Assembly (NCBI GenBank): GCA_018818125.1
Contig: JAHISQ010000054.1
Location: 1 to 64,000 of the forward strand
Direction: 5' to 3'
Origin: Candidatus Rifleibacteriota bacterium
GTDB taxonomy: Bacteria; Muiribacteriota; Ozemobacteria; Ozemobacterales; Ozemobacteraceae
Length of the DNA: 64,000 nt
Shown here one piece after another: positions 24,006-32,805 of this stretch; positions within the stretch are counted from its first letter, which is position 1; each line of letters opens with the position of its first letter. A model generated the notes under the pieces. It saw nothing but the letters and a program-made list of their open reading frames with translations, was not told the DNA's origin and searched no databases. The position numbers and the translations under genes were made by a program.

Positions 24006-26735
24006 TCAGAGCTGAAACATTGTGGTTGCCAGCTCAGGTTCCAATAATATCATGTTATAACCAATCGCGTCTACTATAACAGACTTACCCAGTTCACGGG
24101 CGGTTCGTGCAAGCAATTCGCCGGTTTCACTATATTCAGTCGACAAGAACCATGACTTTTCGAGGAAACCAAGTGCCTTATCACTGTTAGTAAGATCACC
24201 AAAAGCGAGATAGCAGCGTGCTACAGCCTGAAAAGCCAGAGTGTTATCCGGCATCTCACGCAGAATTTTTTCGCAGGCTTTGAGATTACTGACTGCGGCT
24301 CGCTGTTTATCGGCATTCTTAAGATGCTTAAGCTGGCATCGCAGCATACCCCAGCGTATCCAGTGATTGCAGTCACTGTGATTTGCCGCCTTGTGCCAGT
24401 TAAGCAGTGATTTTTTAACCCATTCTTCCTTTTGAGCGGTATACTCAGCAAGCAGTTCCTGTCCGAGAGCAGTCTCATACAGCAGCCAGATCTGATCTGT
24501 CTTTCCCTGCATCGTCTGATGATGCTCAGAAAGAAGATTCATCAATTCATTTTTACTGCCACTTTTTGACAGCTCAGCGGTCATCTCGATATTTTTACGT
24601 CGATAATAGCCGTTTTCGGGAAAAAGATTGCGTAAAGACGAATAGCACTTGCGTGCCTCACCGTGTTGCTGGAAATTCTCATGCAAACGGGCGAGTTCAT
24701 AGAGTCGCTGCGGGTCTGACGACAATTTAACCAGACTGCGCGTAAGTTCAACCGCTTTGGCAGTATTTCCACGGGCGCGTTCAATAAGAGACAAACCTCT
24801 TATTGCAGCCTCGTTTTCGCCGAATTTTGTCAACACTTCGTTAAAGGCTTTTTCGGCACTGGCAAAGCTTTCGGTCTGGAACTTAGAGCGACTGCCAAAT
24901 ACATACCTTGTATAAGCCCTCACCAGAAGGGGAACCGGAGAATCGCGGCGAATGTGCGCCAGTTCAAGTTCTTGATTCTTAATCAGCGCCTCAAGGACTT
25001 CGGGTTCAACACGAGCGCCACGGATCTGACTGCGCTTAAGTCTAAGCAGCATGAGATGGGCGATCAGCTCAGTCGGGTGATCACGACTTATCGTTGTCAA
25101 AAGTTCTATTGCGAGGGGAATTTTGTTTTCAAATTCGTAAACGCGGGCCAGATTGAAGCTGGTCTTAAAATCAGTTGAATCAAAAGAGCGCGCACGCGCC
25201 AACAGACCAGAAGCCCTGTCTACCTCTGCGGTTTGAAGAGAAACTTCGGCAAGAATTTTGATCCATTCAGGCTGGTTGGGTACAAGTTCGAGAGCACGTT
25301 CCAGTCGTTCAGCTGCGGTAAGAAAGAATTTTTTCTGCAGAGCTTCTAGCCCTTGGGCTGCCATTTTTTCACCCTCGGCACGGGCCTTTTCGATCTTTAT
25401 GAGTTCTGGTGCCTGGTAGGCTCGCACGCAGGTTGGATCAAGCCGGGAAGCAGCCTCAAAAGAGTCCTGTGCGTCATCAAATCGACCAAGTCTGATCAAG
25501 GTTTCTCCATAATCGCACCAGTCTTCGGCACCGGATTTTTTGATCTCGAGCAACTTTTTCTGTGAACTGGCCTTAAGAGAAAAGGCATTGGTCTGATCAG
25601 CGCTGGCGATAATGCCCTCATGGCCCCATTCGCAGTTCGGGTATGTTTCGACAGCCTGCTGAAATATCGCAAGCGCCTCAGTATGCCGTTTCTGTCGAGC
25701 CAACGTCTGACCAAGAGTTTTTTGTATGTCTGGGTGATAAGGGCTAAGCTCATGCGCCATCTCAAGATATTTTAAGGCACGAGGCAGGTTGTTGCGTTCG
25801 ACAAAGTGCCTGGCAATAACTAAAAAGCATTCACCATTCGAGTTTTTGCTCGTTTCAACCCGGGCAAAGGTCTGATCCGCCTGGTCTTCCATGCCCATAG
25901 AATTCTGTAATTTGCCAAGTTCAATAAGAATTTCGGGATTATCGCCATTTTTATTGAGCGCCTGCTCGAACTCAAGCAAGGCCTGCCCCTTTTCGTTCAT
26001 GCCCAGGTAGGCACTTCCCAGGCCAAAACGCATCTGTGGGTCGTCAGGAAACGCACGAATTGCTTCGCGAAAATTCTTAACCGCGCCATCAAAAAATTTG
26101 CGGGCCAGCATGGTCTGTCCGAGAAGCAGATACATCTCAGAAGTGGCGCCGGCGAGCTCCTTGTAAGCTGCCAGAAATTTCTGCGCTTCTGAAGCGTTGC
26201 CGAGACTCAGATGTATCTGAGCCATGCGAATGAGCACTTCCTGACCACGCGGATTCCTTTTATGAAGCCCCTCAAGCTGAACCAAAGCTTCTTCTTTTTT
26301 ACCGCTGTCATACAACAGTCCCGAAAGGCGAAATACCGCATCAACGTCACCCGGGCTAATCTCAATTGCCGATTTAAGACAATCTATAGCCTCTTCACGT
26401 CGATTCATAAGCTCATAAACCAGCGCACCAGTCTTGAGCACCTCTGGATTGTCCGGTGCGATTGCACGAACAGCGCGAAACGTCGAGTATGACTGTTCAA
26501 GGCGCCCGACACTGTTTAGTGCTGCTATAAGATTGAGATAGTTACAAACTTCTGCCGGTTTTTTTCTGAGGAGCTGTTCAAAACCTTCGATATCTGGTCG
26601 CGATGAAGGAAGTGCCGACACAGACTTGTTGGCCGCAACGGGCTTAGCTGCCTTTTTTTTACCAACAACAGCACCGCAGTTACCACAATAACTTCCAGCA
26701 ACAGAATCAGAAGAACATTTCGGACAGATCGCCAT
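24006..26735 (-). CDS. Zinc-ribbon plus TPR protein (909 aa)
   Basis: Residues 1-25 form a zinc ribbon (CPKCSSDSVAGSYCGNCG), followed by a Lys/Ala linker and about twenty tetratricopeptide repeats to the end (for example DAVFRLSGLLYDSGKKEEAL and PQMRFGLGSAYLGMNEKGQA). No signal peptide, so likely a cytoplasmic scaffold. Its ATG is two bases after the argS stop, so it is co-transcribed with argS. The ribbon might bind nucleic acid or protein. Function unknown. It is among the longest of six TPR proteins in the window. Confidence 0.85.
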   Translation of the reverse strand: MAICPKCSSDSVAGSYCGNCGAVVGKKKAAKPVAANKSVSALPSSRPDIEGFEQLLRKKPAEVCNYLNLIAALNSVGRLEQSYSTFRAVRAIAPDNPEVLKTGALVYELMNRREEAIDCLKSAIEISPGDVDAVFRLSGLLYDSGKKEEALVQLEGLHKRNPRGQEVLIRMAQIHLSLGNASEAQKFLAAYKELAGATSEMYLLLGQTMLARKFFDGAVKNFREAIRAFPDDPQMRFGLGSAYLGMNEKGQALLEFEQALNKNGDNPEILIELGKLQNSMGMEDQADQTFARVETSKNSNGECFLVIARHFVERNNLPRALKYLEMAHELSPYHPDIQKTLGQTLARQKRHTEALAIFQQAVETYPNCEWGHEGIIASADQTNAFSLKASSQKKLLEIKKSGAEDWCDYGETLIRLGRFDDAQDSFEAASRLDPTCVRAYQAPELIKIEKARAEGEKMAAQGLEALQKKFFLTAAERLERALELVPNQPEWIKILAEVSLQTAEVDRASGLLARARSFDSTDFKTSFNLARVYEFENKIPLAIELLTTISRDHPTELIAHLMLLRLKRSQIRGARVEPEVLEALIKNQELELAHIRRDSPVPLLVRAYTRYVFGSRSKFQTESFASAEKAFNEVLTKFGENEAAIRGLSLIERARGNTAKAVELTRSLVKLSSDPQRLYELARLHENFQQHGEARKCYSSLRNLFPENGYYRRKNIEMTAELSKSGSKNELMNLLSEHHQTMQGKTDQIWLLYETALGQELLAEYTAQKEEWVKKSLLNWHKAANHSDCNHWIRWGMLRCQLKHLKNADKQRAAVSNLKACEKILREMPDNTLAFQAVARCYLAFGDLTNSDKALGFLEKSWFLSTEYSETGELLARTARELGKSVIVDAIGYNMILLEPELATTMFQL

Positions 26736-26737
26736 AT

Positions 26738-28504
26738 TTACATCTCCCTGGGAGCTGATATGCCAAGCAGTTCAAGACCTTTTGCGAGAGTTCTGCGCGT
26801 AAAACTGCTGATCATAAGGCGTGAGGCCTTTATTTTTTCATCTTCGCAGCTCAACATCGGGCATTTATCATAAAATGCCGAAAAACTGGCGGCCAGCTCA
26901 TAAAGATAATTGCACAGAATGTGCGGACGTAATTCGTTTGCCACAGCCGCAACCGACGGACTAAACTCCATGAGCCTGATCATCAGATCGCGCTCTTCGT
27001 CCTGAGAAATAACCGCAACAGCCTTGAACTCTTCGATGTTCAGTCCGGCACGGCGAAAAATCGAGCAAATGCGAGCATGAGCATACTGCAGATAAGGCGC
27101 AGTATTACCATTTAGAGCCAGCATGCGATCAAATGAGAACACATAATCGTTATTGCGGTTCTGAGAAAGATCAGCATATTTAACTGCGCCAATTCCGACA
27201 GTCTGCGCCACCTGTCTTTTTTGTTCTTCGCTCAGACCAGGGTTTTTCTCGTTAACAACCTGGTAAGCGCGCTCAACAGCCTCAGAAAGAAGATCAGCAA
27301 GTTTTACATTTTCGCCACTACGGGTTTTAAGTGGCTTGTTATCTTCGCCAAGAATACTGCCAAATGGCACATGTTCAAGCTTGACTTCGGGCGAGGCCAG
27401 AATACCCGTAGCACGAGCCACAGCAAAGATCTGCTTGAAATGTAATGCCTGGCGAGCATCGGTAACGTAGATAATACGCTGACCACCGAGCGTGGCAGTG
27501 CGGTAACGCAGCGCTGCCAGATCGAAAGTTCCGTAGTTAAAGCCGCCATCGGACTTCTGGACAATTACAGGCAGCGGACTACCATCCTTACCTTTGAATT
27601 CATCAAGAAAAACACATTGTGCACCCTGCGATTCAACAAGTTTGCCGCTCTTGTTTATTTCAGCGACGGTATCGGCAAGCATGTCGCGATAAAAGCTCTC
27701 ACCGCATTCGTTTTCTTCGGCCAGTTTTACATCAAGCAGGCGGTATATTCGATATACTTCGGCCATCGAAATCCTGGTGATTTTGTGCCAGAGATCGAGC
27801 ATGGCCTGATCGCCCTGCTGCAGGCGGACCAGATAGTCATGGCAGACAGCTGCGGATGCCGGATTTTCCTTGCATTCAGCCGACACACTTTTATACAGTT
27901 CTTCGAGTCTTGGCAGCGTCAATTCAGCGGTCAGATCGCCGCCACGTTCCTCAATCGCTGCGATTTCTGGTTCAGCCTTCCAGATAACCATCGCCATGGG
28001 CAGACCCCAGTCGCCAAGATGGTTCTGGCGCACTACTGGATGACCAAGTGCTTCAATAGAACGCGCAAGCACGTCGCCGATTACGGTTGAACGGAGATGG
28101 CCGACATGCATCTGCTTGGCTATGTTGACACTTGAATAGTCGACAACGGTTTTTTCGCCACCGGAAGGCACCTGATCGATAATAACTGTTTGTTCGGCCA
28201 GCTCATTAAAGCTGTTTTCAATCACATGGTTGGCCAGATAAAGGTTTATGAATCCCGGGCCAGCAACTTCGACCCGACTGAACCAGTCTTTTTCGGTTTC
28301 GAGCAGAGCAACTATTTCAGCAGCCAGCTTCTGGGGGGCACACTTGGCGGCCTTAGCAAGCTTCAGCGCGGCGTTCAGCGAAAAATCGCCATTTGCTTTG
28401 TCTGGTGGCACCTGTACATCAATGAAACTGTAATCTTCGATGCCGAAGCGTGTAAATAATTCTGCGAGTCGTTGGTGAATATGAGAGATTAAACGCTTTT
28501 TCAT
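26738..28504 (-). CDS. argS: Arginyl-tRNA synthetase
   Basis: 588 residues. The class I signature appears as HVGHLRSTVIGD, preceded by VVDYSSVNIAKQMHVGH. The KMSKS-equivalent reads LKTRSGENVKL. The N-terminal Add1 domain and C-terminal DALR anticodon-binding domain (NTAPYLQYAHARICSIFRRA) are present. It charges tRNA-Arg. The start ATG 28504 has AAGGGGA five bases upstream, and that site lies beside the palindrome CTTACCCGGTAAG. It leads the long minus-strand operon to rapZ. Confidence 0.96.
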   Translation of the reverse strand: MKKRLISHIHQRLAELFTRFGIEDYSFIDVQVPPDKANGDFSLNAALKLAKAAKCAPQKLAAEIVALLETEKDWFSRVEVAGPGFINLYLANHVIENSFNELAEQTVIIDQVPSGGEKTVVDYSSVNIAKQMHVGHLRSTVIGDVLARSIEALGHPVVRQNHLGDWGLPMAMVIWKAEPEIAAIEERGGDLTAELTLPRLEELYKSVSAECKENPASAAVCHDYLVRLQQGDQAMLDLWHKITRISMAEVYRIYRLLDVKLAEENECGESFYRDMLADTVAEINKSGKLVESQGAQCVFLDEFKGKDGSPLPVIVQKSDGGFNYGTFDLAALRYRTATLGGQRIIYVTDARQALHFKQIFAVARATGILASPEVKLEHVPFGSILGEDNKPLKTRSGENVKLADLLSEAVERAYQVVNEKNPGLSEEQKRQVAQTVGIGAVKYADLSQNRNNDYVFSFDRMLALNGNTAPYLQYAHARICSIFRRAGLNIEEFKAVAVISQDEERDLMIRLMEFSPSVAAVANELRPHILCNYLYELAASFSAFYDKCPMLSCEDEKIKASRLMISSFTRRTLAKGLELLGISAPREM

Positions 28505-28513
28505 GATAGTCCC

Positions 28514-28572
28514 CTTACCCGGTAAGCACTACGGGATACGTGGCTCTAATGGCCAAAGGCCATAAGAGCCAC
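28514..28572. promoter_or_regulatory. Two palindromes upstream of argS
   Basis: A 14-bp interrupted stem (28540-28547/28565-28572 plus 28549-28554/28558-28563, three-base loop) and a short palindrome (28514-28526, CTTACCCGGTAAG) lie between lptF and argS. The smaller one abuts the argS ribosome binding site. There is no T-tract, so a terminator is unlikely; an RNA-processing or translation-control role is possible. Confidence 0.5.
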
Positions 28573-28588
28573 CTAAAAATAACGATGG

Positions 28589-29692
28589 TCAGGCCTTTGA
28601 TTTGAAAATCAGCCATATACCTATCGCTCCGATCAAAAAATTTGGAAGCCACACAGCTATAAACGGCGGCATGATAGCACCCTTAGCAAAGGCTTTGCCA
28701 GCCGCAAAAAGAATATAATACAAGAATATTATTACCACCGACATGCCGATACCGATACCGGCACCTGATCGCGTTGTCTGCGAACCCAGCGGTGCGCCGA
28801 TCAGCACAAAAATCAATGCAGCAAACGGAATTGAAGTCTTCGACCAGAATTCAATCCAGTGCTGGGTTATCACGCCGGGCGAGACGCCCTTGCTCTCTGA
28901 GTCCTTTATGAACGCATAAAGTTCGATAAGAGTCATCGTGCTGGCGTTCTTTGAATCTGGCACATGGTCTGGATTCACATAGTGAGTATCAATCGGATAT
29001 TCCATATCTTCAAAATATGTATAATTGCTGTCGGCGCCACTCATGTGGATATCGGAAACCCTGCCATCCCAGAAGTAACAGACTCCTCCCTCAATTCTGG
29101 CGCGCTCAGCCTCAATAACTCTCGGAAAACCACGGGCCTGACCCTCATACATGACTACGCCATACATATCCTTGGTTTCTTCATTGAATTTTCGCACAAA
29201 GAACTTTCGGCCAGGGCCAGCCTCGAAAAAGCGGTTCTCAGCAATCTTTGGCAGAGGCCTCTTCAGAGTTACCTCACGCCGAAACAGGCGCGTAAACTTC
29301 TCATTGGCAACCGGAACCAGTTTTTCGTTAAACACCAACGTCAGAAGAGTTATGCACAAACCGGCGATTATCGCTGGCGCAGCCACGCGCGCAAAGCTGT
29401 AGCCGCCGGCTTTTAGAGCTGTTATTTCGGAATCTGAAGACATGCGGCCAAACGCAACCAGGTTAGCAAGCAAAATTGCCATTGGAAAGCTTATTACAAG
29501 GGTGGGCGGCAGGCTGTAAATAAAAAACATGCCAACGATCGAGGCTGGAACGCCCTTGGCGAAAATGAGGTTGATCAGCGTCATCATCAGATCAATCAGC
29601 CAGATTGCAACGAAAAAAGCCATGCCGAAAAGAAACGGCTCCAGAAGCTCTTTAAGAACGTATTTATCGACAGTCTTCATCGTTATTGCCAT
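28589..29692 (-). CDS. LptF/LptG family lipopolysaccharide-export permease
   Basis: 367 residues with three N-terminal membrane helices, a periplasmic beta-jellyroll-type region (about 130-260) and three C-terminal helices, the LptF/LptG (YjgP/YjgQ) plan. Typical features are VDKYVLKELLEPFLFG, SDSEITALKAGGYS and SIPFAALIFVLIGAPLG. It forms the membrane part of the LptB2FG transporter that extracts lipopolysaccharide, so it supports an outer membrane with LPS-like lipid. Only one of the two subunits is here. The start is ATG 29692 or 29680; a promoter ends nine bases before the first. Confidence 0.9.
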   Translation of the reverse strand: MAITMKTVDKYVLKELLEPFLFGMAFFVAIWLIDLMMTLINLIFAKGVPASIVGMFFIYSLPPTLVISFPMAILLANLVAFGRMSSDSEITALKAGGYSFARVAAPAIIAGLCITLLTLVFNEKLVPVANEKFTRLFRREVTLKRPLPKIAENRFFEAGPGRKFFVRKFNEETKDMYGVVMYEGQARGFPRVIEAERARIEGGVCYFWDGRVSDIHMSGADSNYTYFEDMEYPIDTHYVNPDHVPDSKNASTMTLIELYAFIKDSESKGVSPGVITQHWIEFWSKTSIPFAALIFVLIGAPLGSQTTRSGAGIGIGMSVVIIFLYYILFAAGKAFAKGAIMPPFIAVWLPNFLIGAIGIWLIFKSKA

Positions 29693-29701
29693 AGAGTGTG
29701 T

Positions 29702-29731
29702 ATCCTACACTAACAGAGATAGAACTAGCAA
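29702..29731 (-). promoter_or_regulatory. Promoter of the lptF-type gene
   Basis: Minus strand TTGCTA (29731-29726), 18-nt spacer, TAGGAT (29707-29702), nine bases before the ATG at 29692. The transcript would have a leader of about 3 nt or start near the second ATG. Confidence 0.45.
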
Positions 29732-29754
29732 GCAATTGCCATTTTTTTCAGGAC

Positions 29755-29784
29755 TTGTCAATTCCGGGCGGGAAAGGTTACAAT
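29755..29784 (+). promoter_or_regulatory. Promoter of the J-like/TPR/cold-shock gene
   Basis: TTGTCA (29755-29760), 18-nt spacer, TACAAT (29779-29784); predicted leader of about 36 nt before ATG 29827. GGGAA sits somewhat far from the start. Confidence 0.55.
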
Positions 29785-29826
29785 CTTACGGCATTTATCT
29801 AAAGAACCGGGAAATCATAATCAATA

Positions 29827-31233
29827 ATGCAAAACCTTTATCAGCTCTTCGGTGCCTCAAACTTTGCCACGCTTGAAGAGCTTGCCGCTGCCTATAAACA
29901 GAAATACGCAGAGTTGTTCTCATCCGATTCGCCGCTGGCCAACATTCCGAAACTACGCGAACTAAAAGACGCTTTCGACCTATTGGCAGACGACGAAAAG
30001 CGCTCGGCTTACGATGAAAAGCTGGCAGATTTTCTTGAGGAACTGCACGAGAAATACGACGAGGCAGTCAATGATCTGGCCGAGGGCAACCTGCAGAAAG
30101 CGGTCGATAAAATCAACTGGTGCATCAATAAAGATCCAGGCGAACCAGATTACTATGAAACCATCGGATTGGCCTACCGCCTGGCCAACGATTTTGACAA
30201 TGCATTACGCAGCTTTCAGCAGGGCCTCAAGACCGGTCAACGCAAAGCCTTTTTCCATAGAAATCTCGGCGACATATATCGCCTCAAGCACGACGAAGAC
30301 AACTCCGACACCCATTACCTTGAAGCTGCCGAAGCATTCAAGAACATTCTGCAGGTCGACCCTAAAAATATCGATGCGATTGAGCAACTGGCAGACATCT
30401 ACAGCCACATGAAGTTTTACGACGAATCGCTTGATCTCTACCGCCAGCTTCTGCGACGATTCCCCTATGAAGCTGCTTATCACCGAGACATGGGCTCTGT
30501 CATGTATGAACTAGATATGTCAGAGGAAGCCGAACAACACCTGCTTGAAGCTCTGCGCATTGCACCGGGCGACTCCGCTTCCCTGCTATATCTTGGTCTT
30601 GTCTACTTTAAGCGTCGCCTCCTGGGCATGGCGGCACAAACCTTGCAAGACAGCCTCAAAAACAGTCCCGACCAGCCAGAAGTAGCACAATTGATCGAGC
30701 AAATCGAAATTATCAGAGCTGAAATTGGTAAAACGGTCGAAGAAATCATTTATGACCCGGCACCAGATGCTTACGTCGAAGGACTGGTTAAATGGTATAA
30801 CCCCGAGACCGGCATGGGCGTACTCACATGCAGCGAATACCCGGAAGTGTTACTGCATCATTCTGCGATAAAAAACGAAAGTGAGAGCGAACTGAAAAAA
30901 GGCGACCAGGTCAGGTTTGGCATTGTTAAAGACTTGATGAGTCCGATCGCTGTGCAAGTTGAAAAAATTGGCGAAAGCGAAATCTCAGAATCTATGCCCG
31001 GAAAAATTGAACGTTACGACATCGAAAAAAAGATGGGTATAATCAGAGGGCACGACGGTCGCGAGGTGTTCTTTTCCTTTTCAGCGCTGACCGAAGAAGT
31101 TCTCGAAAATCTCAAACCAGACCTCGAAGTCCTTTTTGAATCTCGGTCCATAACCGGCCTGTCAGACAACAACTTTGAACAGGCCAACCGGGTCAGACTG
31201 CGCAAAAAGAAGGTTCTTCCCAAACCCGCCTAA
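29827..31233 (+). CDS. J-like domain, TPR and two cold-shock domains in one protein
   Basis: 468 residues. Residues 1-68 look like a DnaJ J-domain (YQLFGASNFATLEELAAAY, then LKDAFDLLADDEKRSAYDEK) but lack the HPD motif that stimulates Hsp70. About 75-300 are tetratricopeptide repeats. About 316-380 is a cold-shock (OB-fold) domain (VEGLVKWYNPETGMGVL, VLLHHSAI, KKGDQVRFGI). About 392-460 is a second, more diverged one (PGKIERYDIEKKMGIIRGHD, VFFSFSAL). No signal peptide. Cold-shock domains bind single-stranded RNA or DNA, so the protein probably links nucleic acid to protein partners. The combination is unfamiliar to me. Monocistronic, converging on the ABC ATPase gene. Confidence 0.82.
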   Translation: MQNLYQLFGASNFATLEELAAAYKQKYAELFSSDSPLANIPKLRELKDAFDLLADDEKRSAYDEKLADFLEELHEKYDEAVNDLAEGNLQKAVDKINWCINKDPGEPDYYETIGLAYRLANDFDNALRSFQQGLKTGQRKAFFHRNLGDIYRLKHDEDNSDTHYLEAAEAFKNILQVDPKNIDAIEQLADIYSHMKFYDESLDLYRQLLRRFPYEAAYHRDMGSVMYELDMSEEAEQHLLEALRIAPGDSASLLYLGLVYFKRRLLGMAAQTLQDSLKNSPDQPEVAQLIEQIEIIRAEIGKTVEEIIYDPAPDAYVEGLVKWYNPETGMGVLTCSEYPEVLLHHSAIKNESESELKKGDQVRFGIVKDLMSPIAVQVEKIGESEISESMPGKIERYDIEKKMGIIRGHDGREVFFSFSALTEEVLENLKPDLEVLFESRSITGLSDNNFEQANRVRLRKKKVLPKPA

Positions 31234-31313
31234 AAAAGCTTCTCATTTTTTATCCACAAATTTGCACAGATGCCGCAAATGTCAGTCGGGGGCAAGCCGG
31301 ATGATTTTACACC

Positions 31314-32033
31314 TTACTGCTTAGTGGGGTCAGTCAGCTCGAAAAAAGCCTTTTCCAGGCTTCCCCAGGTCTGAGTCAATTTCTCCAGACTATCAGACAA
31401 ACGTAAGTGGCCAGAAGAAATGATACCGACGTGTGTTACCAGCTTTTCAACAACTTCCAGCACATGGCTAGAAAAAATGATTGTTGTGTCGTTTTCAACC
31501 ATCCTGTCGAGCAGTTGGCGAAAATCCCGTGTTGCCTGTGGGTCCAGGCCATTAAAAGGTTCATCGAGAATCAGCACCTTTGGTTCATGTATGATGATGG
31601 CCGCCAGAGCAATCTTTTTTTTCATACCAAAACTATAGTTGGCAGTGTATTCGTCGGCAACATCAGAAAGAGCAAACAAAGAAAGCAATTCTTCTATACG
31701 CTGCTTTCTGCCGCTCTTTGGCAGCTGATGAATATCGGCAACAAAATCAAGGAACTGATAACCGGTCAGATAATCATATAGAAAAATCTCGTCAGGGAGA
31801 TAACCGACCCTTGCCCTGACTGCAATCGGGTCTTTTGACACATCAATTCCATCAATGAGAACTTGCCCGGAATCTGGCTGCAACAGTCCCATAAGAATGC
31901 GTAACGTTGTCGTCTTGCCGGCGCCATTCGGACCAAGAAAGCCAAAAACCGCACCACGCGGAACTTCAAGGGTTATCCCGGCCACCGCCAGTTTTTCATT
32001 GAAGCTTTTCTTAAGATCTTTAATGCTGATCAT
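31314..32033 (-). CDS. ABC transporter ATP-binding protein (ABC-2/multidrug type)
   Basis: 239 residues with Walker A GPNGAGKTT, signature NYSFGMKKKIALA (SFGMKKK in place of LSGGQ), Walker B VLILDEPFNGLDP and the switch His (SSHVLEVVEK). Sequence is closest to the CcmA/NatA type that partners ABC-2 permeases. The start ATG 32033 lies within the end of the HD gene (14-bp overlap). No permease gene follows: the next gene is convergent, so its membrane partner must be elsewhere. Confidence 0.88.
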   Translation of the reverse strand: MISIKDLKKSFNEKLAVAGITLEVPRGAVFGFLGPNGAGKTTTLRILMGLLQPDSGQVLIDGIDVSKDPIAVRARVGYLPDEIFLYDYLTGYQFLDFVADIHQLPKSGRKQRIEELLSLFALSDVADEYTANYSFGMKKKIALAAIIIHEPKVLILDEPFNGLDPQATRDFRQLLDRMVENDTTIIFSSHVLEVVEKLVTHVGIISSGHLRLSDSLEKLTQTWGSLEKAFFELTDPTKQ

Positions 32034-32616
32034 GATGGCCCGAAACTCGTTGGTCTCGCGACAAACGAAGATGTTCGGCGTATTTTGCAATCTCGGGAAA
32101 TTCTTCGAGCGGCTTAAAGGTTGTGTTGTTATGCCAGAAGTCCGACAGGCCAGCAAAACCGGTTTTTTCATATTCGGCAGCTGTAATCAGCATGTCGAGT
32201 TTATCTATCGCCCTTACGAATCTAGCCTCAATGCTGCTACCTTCTTCGAACTCCTTGAACAATTCAAGGCTTTCACCAGTAATGAGTGGGCCCAGAGGCG
32301 TAAGCACATCTTCGACAGCCTGTTGCTCAATCTTGCTCTTGTCAGGAAAATATTTGAGCGCAGTATAGGGAATATCGCCGACACGGCTTTCTCCCAATTC
32401 GTGAACTATTGCAATCGAAACAGCGCGCTCTCGGTTTATCTGCACGCTGACAATATTGCCAGCCAGCATGTGAGTAAGAAGAACAACGCCAAAGCAATGG
32501 TCAGCGATAGACTCACCATTGCGAATGCCACGCAACTGCCAACCAGTGCGGCGCAGTTTTTTGAGCGTGAGAAAATCATGAAAAACTTTGTCGAGTTGAG
32601 AACTTTCAATCTTCAT
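32020..32616 (-). CDS. HD-domain phosphohydrolase, YfbR/HDDC2-like
   Basis: 198 residues matching the 5'-deoxynucleotidase YfbR/HDDC2 group: ESIADHCFGVVL (His40), VHELGESRVGDIPY (72-84), and later VRAIDKLDMLITAAEY. The usual metal-binding His-Asp pair reads His72-Glu73, an unusual change. Members hydrolyse deoxynucleoside monophosphates and help balance nucleotide pools. The start ATG 32616 is chosen over upstream frames because the family N-terminus begins about there; no clear ribosome site is seen. It has a good promoter and overlaps the ABC ATPase gene. Confidence 0.8.
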   Translation of the reverse strand: MKIESSQLDKVFHDFLTLKKLRRTGWQLRGIRNGESIADHCFGVVLLTHMLAGNIVSVQINRERAVSIAIVHELGESRVGDIPYTALKYFPDKSKIEQQAVEDVLTPLGPLITGESLELFKEFEEGSSIEARFVRAIDKLDMLITAAEYEKTGFAGLSDFWHNNTTFKPLEEFPEIAKYAEHLRLSRDQRVSGHHDQH

Positions 32617-32647
32617 AGTAGATACCCGGGTGTTTAAGATTATTGTA

Positions 32648-32676
32648 TTTATAACCGAAAAGCAGTTTTTTGGCAA
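32648..32676 (-). promoter_or_regulatory. Promoter of the HD/ABC gene pair
   Basis: Minus strand TTGCCA (32676-32671), 17-nt spacer, TATAAA (32653-32648); predicted leader about 25 nt. Confidence 0.65.
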
Positions 32677-32700
32677 AAAAAAGACCGGTTTAATCCGGCC
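32675..32700 (-). terminator. Terminator-like hairpin upstream of the HD gene
   Basis: GACCGG (32683-32688) and CCGGCC (32695-32700) form a six-bp stem (one G-U), followed on the minus strand by eight T. It ends within the -35 box of the HD promoter. No annotated minus-strand gene lies upstream, so it may insulate that promoter or end a short unannotated transcript. Confidence 0.5.
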
Positions 32701-32769
32701 CTGAAAATAAGGAGGCAAACAAATCCAAAAAACCTGTCGTCAAAAGATGCAGTTTAATTAACGAATATT

Positions 32770-32798
32770 TTGCAGATTCTCGGCAGGCGGGTTACAAT
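32770..32798 (+). promoter_or_regulatory. Promoter giving a probable leaderless transcript
   Basis: TTGCAG (32770-32775), 17-nt spacer, TACAAT (32793-32798), then seven bases to ATG 32806. No ribosome binding site. Confidence 0.55.
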
Positions 32799-32805
32799 CT
32801 CGCGC

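Noticed and set aside
28540..28572. A rho-independent terminator between lptF and argS
   Set aside because: The stem is strong but no T-tract follows on either strand.
31855..32637. A 260-codon plus-strand frame across the HD and ABC genes
   Set aside because: Opposite strand to two genes with clear motifs; no start signals.
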